From SM1-46 sp002451215 (GTDB lineage: Bacteria > Pseudomonadota > Gammaproteobacteria > Acidiferrobacterales > Sulfurifustaceae): DNA of 11,640 nucleotides. This document shows, piece by piece, positions 6,208 to 11,640 of the stretch. Each line of letters begins with the position of its first letter. Position 1 is the first letter of the stretch. Below the pieces are notes generated by a model. It saw nothing but the letters and a program-made list of their open reading frames with translations. It did not search any database and had not been told where the DNA came from. The translations under genes and the position numbers were made by a program. The DNA is taken from positions 1-11,640 of the forward strand of contig DKBM01000116.1 in NCBI GenBank assembly GCA_002451215.1. The letters are read 5' to 3'.

Positions 6208-8069
6208 CAAGCCCCTTTCTCGGAGACTTTGTTCTCGCCGTGAGAAGTGCGGGGCATGGTGCGCTGCTGCAGGAGAGACTGCCGGCACGAATCTGGCCGC
6301 GGCTCGGGGAAGATCCCGATGCACCACCGGTGTTCCGCAAGCCGTTTGAGCGGCTTGAGGTTGCCTGGCGCGGGGGAGTATCGGGTGCCTGGCTCGAGAG
6401 TGCGGTGGGTTTGGGCCTGTACCATCTCGTCGGCGATGTTTCGGGGGCCGAGGTCGATGTTCAGGGTACCCACGAGAAACTGGTGAGGGACCATCTCGCT
6501 GGATCCGTCGGGCCTACGCCTGCGCCACGAGGCAAGTTCGGGTACGCAGTATGGAACGATATCGAGGGCCATTTGCTGGCAGTGTGCGATGGGTTCCATC
6601 ACTATCCTATTTACTACTGCGAATCCCCTGGACTGTTCGTGTGCGGTACCGATCTGCGACTGGTTGTTGCAGCAAGCGGAGCGTCGCGCGATGTGGACCC
6701 GCATGCGCTCTATCACTATCTCAATTTTGCCTATATCCCGGCGCCGTGGAGCATCTTCAGGAACATAAGAAAGCTCCCTCCCGGTAGCTCGCTGCACTAC
6801 CGGAACGGTGAGGTGCGAATTCAGCGGTTTTGGTCTCCCACCTATCCCGAGGATTACTCCGGCTCGGAAGAAGAGTTGGCGGAGCGGTTAGGGGCAGCGA
6901 TCAAACGCACGGTCGAGTGTTATCGCCCATCCACCGGCGTTCGTTGGGGGACGTTCCTGAGCGGGGGAACGGACAGCTCCTCGATTACCGGGATCCTGGC
7001 GAAGCAGGATCGCGCGGCGAAGGTGTCCAGTTTTTCGATTGGCTTCTCTGAAGGCGGGTTTGATGAGCTGCACTATGCGCGCATCGCGGCGTCAGCGTTT
7101 GGGACGGACTCGCATACCCGATACGTCTCCGCGATGGACACGCTTGAGTTGATACCCTGGCTCGTTCAGAGCTACGCGGAACCGTTCGCAAACTCGTCAG
7201 CGATTCCAACAGCCTATTGCGCCAAGCTTGCGCGCGAGCATGGAGCCACGATCCTGGTGGCGGGGGACGGCGGCGACGAGATTTTCGGCGGCAACGAACG
7301 CTATGCGAAGGACGAGATATTCGGCATGTATTATCGATTGCCACGGCCCGTCAAGCGTGTTGGCTCGATGCTGGCGCGGGTTGCGGGGCCGTTCGACGTC
7401 AGGCTACTGAACCGGGTAAAAAATTTTGTTCGTCGTGGGTCCTTGCCCAATCCCGACCGGTTCTACTCAGACGACTCGTTCGCATCGGACAGTTTTGGCG
7501 AACTCCTGAGCCCGGATTTTCGCAAATCGGTCGAGGTGTCCGAGTCGCTTGATGTGATGCGGTCGCACTATGTTGGCGTGCAATCCAAGTCCGAGCTGCA
7601 TCGCCTCATGTATATAGATCTCATGATGGCGATCGCCGACAACGATCTTGTCAAAGTCGCGCAAACCGCGAAAGCGACAGGCATTTCCGTGATGTATCCC
7701 TACCTGGACGTGGACCTGGTCAATCTGACAGGTCGGCTGCCGGCCGAGTGGAAGGTCAGAAAACGAACGAAGCGATACCTCTTCAAGAAGGCCATGCAGG
7801 ACGTCTTGCCACCCGAAATCCTGGCCAAGCGCAAACAGGGATTTGGTCTGCCGGTGGGAATGTGGTTTCGCGCCAATCAGCAGTTTTTCGAGCTCCTTGC
7901 CGATACGGTTCTCTCACGGCGGGCATCCGAGCGTGGCTACTTCAATCCCGGGTTTGTCGAGCAATTGGTGAATCGCCATCGAAGCGGCGCCTGGGATCAC
8001 ACGCAGGAGCTGTGGTTGCTGCTGGTCCTGGAGCTCTGGCATCGGGAGTATCTAGATGCCCGAACCTAG
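6204..8069 (+). CDS. Asparagine-synthase-like protein lacking the glutaminase cysteine
   Basis: This 621-residue protein has the two-domain plan of class-B asparagine synthetases with a degenerate N-terminal half. It begins MTSPFLGD instead of MCGI, so the nucleophilic Cys is absent. HRGPD and NGEIYN glutamine-binding motifs are also missing. Only a shortened remnant remains (GYAVWNDIEG, 113-122; FHHYPIYY, 131-138). The synthetase domain keeps the ATP-pyrophosphatase loop FLSGGTDSSS (251-260), AEPFANSSAIPT (325-336), AGDGGDEIFGG (353-363) and KRKQGFGLPV (542-551). The family motif KVDRxxMAxxLExRxPLLD reads KVAQTAKATGISVMYPYLD (484-502). It should still adenylate a carboxylate, but the amine donor is probably not glutamine through its own domain. 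Free ammonia, a partner subunit or an amino sugar are options. GTG 6204 forms a GTGA overlap with the previous gene, and GGGAG (6192-6196) lies seven bases upstream. No upstream MCGI start exists in this frame. Confidence 0.85.
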   Translation: MTSPFLGDFVLAVRSAGHGALLQERLPARIWPRLGEDPDAPPVFRKPFERLEVAWRGGVSGAWLESAVGLGLYHLVGDVSGAEVDVQGTHEKLVRDHLAGSVGPTPAPRGKFGYAVWNDIEGHLLAVCDGFHHYPIYYCESPGLFVCGTDLRLVVAASGASRDVDPHALYHYLNFAYIPAPWSIFRNIRKLPPGSSLHYRNGEVRIQRFWSPTYPEDYSGSEEELAERLGAAIKRTVECYRPSTGVRWGTFLSGGTDSSSITGILAKQDRAAKVSSFSIGFSEGGFDELHYARIAASAFGTDSHTRYVSAMDTLELIPWLVQSYAEPFANSSAIPTAYCAKLAREHGATILVAGDGGDEIFGGNERYAKDEIFGMYYRLPRPVKRVGSMLARVAGPFDVRLLNRVKNFVRRGSLPNPDRFYSDDSFASDSFGELLSPDFRKSVEVSESLDVMRSHYVGVQSKSELHRLMYIDLMMAIADNDLVKVAQTAKATGISVMYPYLDVDLVNLTGRLPAEWKVRKRTKRYLFKKAMQDVLPPEILAKRKQGFGLPVGMWFRANQQFFELLADTVLSRRASERGYFNPGFVEQLVNRHRSGAWDHTQELWLLLVLELWHREYLDART

Positions 8070-9246
8070 GAGTCCCCAGGAGGTACTCTTCGTGCTAGAG
8101 AGCATGTTTCCGACCACCGTCGGTGGTGGCGCGGAAAGGCAGGCTCGAACGCTCGCACGGGCGCTGGCGGCGCGGGGGGTCAATGTGCGAATCATTGCCC
8201 CGATGGTGCCATACGGCCCGCAGCTGGAGCACGATTCCGTTGATGGTGTTCCCGTCTGGAGAATTCCCTACCCGGGAATCCGGCTGCTCGGAGGACTTGT
8301 CATGTTGTGGCGGCTACTTGTGTTTCTTGTCGCCAACCGCGATTCCTATGCCGCGATTCATGCCCATATCGCACACAACATGGCCGCCGTGTCCTGTCTG
8401 GCCGGGGCGCTGCTTGGCAAACCGGTTGTCGTCAAGGTTACGGGTTGGCTGGAGATGGATCGTGGCATTCTCGGGGGGTCAGCGTTCGCGATCGGCGCGC
8501 GGTTGCGGCGGACTGCGCTGCGCAAGGCCACCGTCTTTCAGGCAACGAGTCGAGAGATCTGTGCGTTGCTCAAGAATCATGGCTTCGCGGACACGCAGAT
8601 CGACTGGATACCGAATGCGGTAGATCTGAAGCGCTTTGCTTCGGCCGGTGGCGGGACGCGAACGGGCCCAGCCGACTTGCCGCCTCTGACATTCATCTTC
8701 GTAGGGCGGCTTGTTCCTGAGAAATGGCTTGACGGGTTCCTGAGCGCCTGGGAGCAGGCGTTTTCCTCGGAAGACAAGGTAGCACTGGTGATCATCGGCG
8801 ACGGGGAACTGCGTGCTGTGCTGGAGCAGCAGGTGGAAAGAATGGGGAGAATGCATCAGGTTGTGTTCCGCGGGGGCAGCTCACGGGTGGAGAATGACCT
8901 GGCGGCTGCCGAGATTGGTGTTCTCCCGTCGACGGTAGAGGGGCTGTCGAACGCGTTGTTGGAGTACATGGCCGCGGGTCTTCCGGTTCTCGGGTCGCGC
9001 ATCAGCGGCACTGAGGATCTAGTGATTCCGGGTACTACCGGCTGGTTGTTCGAGGCGGGGAATTCGCAGGAGCTGTGTTCGCTGCTGCGCGAGTCGGCTT
9101 CGCTCGATCGCGAGCGACTGCGGCGGATGGGATTGGCGGGCAGGCAGCGGGTTGCAGACCTTGCGGGTATTGATGCCGTCGTTGGTCGGCTTCAATGTCA
9201 CTATGGGATCGCCGAAGGGGAGCGCAAGGCATGTGTGGCATCGTAG
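8056..9246 (+). CDS. Family 4 glycosyltransferase
   Basis: This is the third GT4 enzyme of the cluster, with 396 residues. The N-terminus reads VLFVLESMFPTTVGGGAERQ, with the glycine-rich loop at 22-29, followed by IHAHIAHNMAA (101-111). The donor domain has VGRLVPEKW (216-224), where Trp replaces the usual Gly after the conserved Lys, IIGDGELR (246-253), and VEGLSNALLEYMAAGLPV with Glu295 and Glu303 as the E-x7-E pair. ATG 8056 overlaps the upstream gene by 14 bases and has GGGAG (8044-8048) seven bases before it. A perfect AGGAGG (8078-8083) lies eight bases before an in-frame GTG at 8092, but starting there would remove the first beta strand (VLFV), so 8056 is preferred. The gene sits between two amidotransferase-like genes, which suggests that sugar addition and amidation act on the same intermediate. 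Confidence 0.87.
   Translation: MPEPRSPQEVLFVLESMFPTTVGGGAERQARTLARALAARGVNVRIIAPMVPYGPQLEHDSVDGVPVWRIPYPGIRLLGGLVMLWRLLVFLVANRDSYAAIHAHIAHNMAAVSCLAGALLGKPVVVKVTGWLEMDRGILGGSAFAIGARLRRTALRKATVFQATSREICALLKNHGFADTQIDWIPNAVDLKRFASAGGGTRTGPADLPPLTFIFVGRLVPEKWLDGFLSAWEQAFSSEDKVALVIIGDGELRAVLEQQVERMGRMHQVVFRGGSSRVENDLAAAEIGVLPSTVEGLSNALLEYMAAGLPVLGSRISGTEDLVIPGTTGWLFEAGNSQELCSLLRESASLDRERLRRMGLAGRQRVADLAGIDAVVGRLQCHYGIAEGERKACVAS
9215..9222 (+). promoter_or_regulatory. Ribosome binding site that fixes ATG 9231 for the amidotransferase
   Basis: AAGGGGAG lies eight bases before ATG 9231. The open frame extends back to ATG 9195, but processing to expose the N-terminal cysteine requires that translation begin at the Met directly before it, so 9231 is the functional start. 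Confidence 0.75.
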
Positions 9247-11126
9247 GAGCGCTTTCCTATCGCGGGGGCGCGATGCCGGTCGCGCGCGACATCGCCGAGA
9301 ACATGTGCGCGGCGATCAAGCACCGTGGCCCGGACGATCGGGGCGTGCACTATGCACCCCCGGTATTCATCGGGATGCAGCGACTTAGCATTATCGATGT
9401 GGCAGGAGGACATCAGCCGATCCATAACGAGGATAAGACCGTCTGGGCGGTATTCAACGGCGAAATCTACAATTTCCTGAGCTTGCGTCGCAGTCTGGAG
9501 TCCCGGGGCCACCGTTTCTATACGAATTCCGACTCCGAGTGCATTGTGCACGCCTACGAAGAATACGGGGACCGGTGCTTCGAACACTTCCGGGGGATGT
9601 TCGCCATTGCGATATGGGATCAGAAGAATCAGCGGCTGCTTCTCGCGCGCGATCGACTGGGAAAGAAGCCGCTCTACTATTCAGAGGTGGCCGACGGACT
9701 GATCTTTGGTTCAGAGTTGAAGTCCCTGCTCCTGGTCCCCGGCTTCAATCGCCAACTCTCCGAGCCGGCGCTTCGCGACTACGTGATGTTTGGCTACGTG
9801 CCGACGCCGACCTGCATTTTCGACGGTGTCAAGAAACTGCCAGCGGCGACTGCGCTGGTTTGTGAAGATGGCAGAATAACCATGCGTCGGTACTGGACGC
9901 TCGCCTACGAGCCAAAGTATTCCGATGGGGAGCAGGCGTCGAAGGAGCGGCTACGCGACATACTCGAGGAATCGGTCAAGCTCAGACTGGTGAGTGACGT
10001 GCCTTTCGGCGCGTTCCTGAGTGGGGGGCTGGATTCCAGCGTAGTCGTGGCGCTGATGTCCCGGCACATGACACGCCCGGTGAAGACGTTCTCCATCGGC
10101 TTCGAGGAGCAGAAATATAGCGAGCTTACGGACGCCCGGACGGTGGCGGCATTCGTGGGTGCGGAGCACCATGAACTGGTGGTCAAACCCGAGGCGGTTA
10201 CGCTTGCGAACCGGCTGGCGTGGTATTTCGACGAGCCGTTTGCTGATTCGTCGGCTATTCCCACCTATCTTGTGGCCCAGATGGCTGTCGAGCACGTCAA
10301 GATGGTGTTGTCCGGCGATGGCGGCGACGAGTGCTTTGCCGGATACGAACGATACCGTAAGTATGTCGCTCTCTCGCATATCAGCAAGGGTTCCCGTTTT
10401 GGATTGGGGACGGGATTGCGCATGCTCGCGGGTCTATCGGGCCGAAAACTGGGAAAGCGACTGAGTTGGTTGGCCGAGAGAATGGCGCTTCCGTTCCCCG
10501 ACAACTATCTCTCGGGTGTGGCACTGGGCACGCCAGCGCAGGTCCGTGAGCTTCTTTCGGGAAGTCACTTCCAAAGCGACCGCTACTCGACCGAAATCGG
10601 GCGACACTTCTCGAGCGCCCCGGCGCTGAATGACCTCGATCGCGTCATTCAGGGTGACGTGGAAACGTATCTGCTCGACGACATTCTCGTGAAGGTGGAT
10701 CGGGCAACCATGGCCAACTCCCTGGAGGCGCGCGCCCCGCTGCTCGATCACGTCTTGTTTGAGTACGCTGCGCGGCTGCCTGTTTCATTGAAGATGCGGC
10801 ATTTTCAGGGCAAGCATCTGTTGCGGCGTGTAGCGGCAGACCTGTTGCCGGCATCGGTGCTGCGCAAGCGCAAACAGGGCTTTGCGATTCCGCTTGCGGA
10901 GTGGTTCCGGACATCCCTGCGAACGATGCTCGGGGATCTGGTCAGTAGCCAGGCATTTTCCGAGCGCGATGTCTTCGACCGCGGCGCGGTGGAGAGAAGC
11001 CTGAGGCAGCATGTCGCAGGCGAGGCGGATCATAGCGAGCGTTTGTGGCTTGTGCTCATGTTTGAGTTGTGGGCGCGACATTTCATGGACCAGCAGCCGG
11101 GCGTTGTCCCCGGGGCGGGCTTTTAG
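9231..11126 (+). CDS. Glutamine-dependent asparagine-synthase-like amidotransferase, XrtA-associated type
   Basis: This is a complete class II glutamine amidotransferase of 631 residues. The N-terminal glutaminase domain has MCGIVG (Cys2 becomes the nucleophile after Met removal), HRGPD (31-35), RLSIIDVAGGHQP (51-63), NGEIYN (76-81) and SDSE (100-103). The synthetase domain has AFLSGGLDSS (261-270, PP-loop), DEPFADSSAIPTY (334-346), SGDGGDECFAGYERY (361-375) and KVDRATMANSLEARAPLLD (488-506). It hydrolyses glutamine and passes ammonia to an adenylated carboxylate. In EPS loci of this type the substrate is thought to be a sugar acid rather than aspartate, but this is not demonstrated. The motifs resemble the exosortase-A-associated amidotransferase family. 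It overlaps the previous GT4 gene by 16 bases. A true housekeeping asparagine synthetase is the alternative, and its place inside a run of glycosyltransferase genes argues against that. Confidence 0.92.
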   Translation: MCGIVGALSYRGGAMPVARDIAENMCAAIKHRGPDDRGVHYAPPVFIGMQRLSIIDVAGGHQPIHNEDKTVWAVFNGEIYNFLSLRRSLESRGHRFYTNSDSECIVHAYEEYGDRCFEHFRGMFAIAIWDQKNQRLLLARDRLGKKPLYYSEVADGLIFGSELKSLLLVPGFNRQLSEPALRDYVMFGYVPTPTCIFDGVKKLPAATALVCEDGRITMRRYWTLAYEPKYSDGEQASKERLRDILEESVKLRLVSDVPFGAFLSGGLDSSVVVALMSRHMTRPVKTFSIGFEEQKYSELTDARTVAAFVGAEHHELVVKPEAVTLANRLAWYFDEPFADSSAIPTYLVAQMAVEHVKMVLSGDGGDECFAGYERYRKYVALSHISKGSRFGLGTGLRMLAGLSGRKLGKRLSWLAERMALPFPDNYLSGVALGTPAQVRELLSGSHFQSDRYSTEIGRHFSSAPALNDLDRVIQGDVETYLLDDILVKVDRATMANSLEARAPLLDHVLFEYAARLPVSLKMRHFQGKHLLRRVAADLLPASVLRKRKQGFAIPLAEWFRTSLRTMLGDLVSSQAFSERDVFDRGAVERSLRQHVAGEADHSERLWLVLMFELWARHFMDQQPGVVPGAGF

Positions 11127-11176
11127 GGCGGCACCGCCGCATTCTTCGATCTTGTAAGGATTGCGACCAGTACGCT

Positions 11177-11640
11177 ATGTCGGGCGAACGTATCAAGCGA
11201 GCGGTAAAGGCGATTCTGCCGCGTCTGTTGGACGGCATTGGTATCTACGATCGCGCGCTCGCGTCCGCCGAACAGACGGGAGCGGCCTGGCTGGTCGTCA
11301 TGTACCACCGGGTAATCAGATCGACGGATTCGGATCCGTTCCGGCTGGGTATGTGCGTTACCGAACAGCGTTTCAAGGAGCAGGTCGCGTTCTTTGCCGA
11401 CCAGTTTGAGCCGATCACGGTACTGGAAGGGGTCTCACGCCTAAGGGCAGGAAAGCGGTTCCCGCGTCGTGCCGTTTCGATCACCTTCGACGACGGATAT
11501 CGGGATAACGCCGAAATTGCCTGGCCGATATTGCGCCAGCGGGCCATGCCAATGTCTCTGTATGTTCCGAGCGGGATCTTCCAGTCCCACCCGCATCATT
11601 GGTGGGACCGGGTGATTCATGCCGTGTACACCACGAGCAA
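11177..11640 (+). CDS. NodB-domain polysaccharide deacetylase (N-terminal part; continues beyond window)
   Basis: The frame stays open from ATG 11177 to the window end (154 codons). It encodes the first part of a second NodB deacetylase: WLVVMYHRVI (38-47), ERF-type segment EQRFKEQVAFFADQFEPI (63-80), SITFDDGYRDN (101-111) with the catalytic and metal Asp pair (105, 106), SLYVPSGIF (127-135) and HHWWDRV (140-146). The His motif and motif 3 lie past the edge. It belongs to a different subgroup from the 260-residue deacetylase at the start of the operon: the N-terminal arm before MYHR is about 35 residues longer, and the DDG motif continues YRDN rather than HISN. The start is less certain, because the only purine-rich site (AAGGA, 11156-11160) is 16 bases upstream and no other in-frame start lies between. 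The 50-base gap from the previous stop carries no clear terminator, so it may belong to the same operon. Confidence 0.85.
   Translation, partial: MSGERIKRAVKAILPRLLDGIGIYDRALASAEQTGAAWLVVMYHRVIRSTDSDPFRLGMCVTEQRFKEQVAFFADQFEPITVLEGVSRLRAGKRFPRRAVSITFDDGYRDNAEIAWPILRQRAMPMSLYVPSGIFQSHPHHWWDRVIHAVYTTS

Noticed and set aside
5958..6797. Minus-strand open frame of 279 codons
   Set aside because: It is antisense to the second GT4 and the Cys-less amidotransferase-like gene. It has no domain motifs and low-complexity basic composition.
9195..9230. Upstream ATG as start of the intact amidotransferase
   Set aside because: It would place 12 residues before MCGIVG and block exposure of the N-terminal catalytic cysteine. 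ATG 9231 has a good ribosome site at the right distance.
11127..11176. GGCGGCACCGCC as a terminator hairpin after the amidotransferase gene
   Set aside because: The stem is only four to five pairs with a tiny loop and no T run follows, so it is not a convincing terminator.
1..11640. Mobile elements, CRISPR arrays, tRNA or rRNA genes
   Set aside because: No transposase or integrase, no regularly spaced repeats and no tRNA or rRNA-like segments were seen. Nearly all sequence is accounted for by EPS genes.

Overview
The window is part of an exopolysaccharide (EPS) biosynthesis locus of the exosortase A / PEP-CTERM (XrtA) type. No rRNA, protein-synthesis or other taxonomic marker gene is present. 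The GC-rich composition, the all-plus-strand operon and the gene types (an ExeA/GspA-like ATPase tail, a FemAB-like transferase, NodB deacetylases and asparagine-synthase-like amidotransferases) point to a Gram-negative proteobacterium, most likely beta or gamma. This assignment is inferred from gene content.

Layout. Positions 1-516 hold the C-terminal end of an ATPase whose start lies upstream. A 280-base gap (517-796) follows. It carries a perfect 14-bp palindrome and a plausible sigma-54-type promoter, and no convincing gene. From 797 onward nearly every base is coding. The order is a FemAB-like acyl/aminoacyl transferase (797-1876), a compact NodB polysaccharide deacetylase (1873-2655), a membrane GT2 glycosyltransferase (2648-3772), two GT4 glycosyltransferases (3824-5041 and 5038-6207), an asparagine-synthase-like protein without the glutaminase cysteine (6204-8069), a third GT4 (8056-9246), an intact glutamine-dependent asparagine-synthase-like amidotransferase (9231-11126), and the start of a second NodB deacetylase (11177 to the window edge). 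Most junctions are 4-16 base overlaps, so the set probably behaves as one translationally coupled operon.

How the genes may work together. Four glycosyltransferases would build a repeat unit or glycan chain. The deacetylases would free amino groups on N-acetylated sugars. The two amidotransferase-like proteins and the FemAB-like protein are candidates for forming amide bonds on uronic acids or amino sugars. No flippase, polymerase, chain-length regulator or exosortase lies in the window. They are expected in the flanks, most likely upstream near the ATPase.

The most interesting point is the pairing of an intact amidotransferase with a paralogue that has lost the N-terminal cysteine, the glutamine-binding motifs and part of a conserved synthetase motif, while keeping its ATP-pyrophosphatase loop. 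By analogy with beta-lactam synthetase and lasso-peptide cyclases, it may activate a carboxylate for a nucleophile other than glutamine-derived ammonia.
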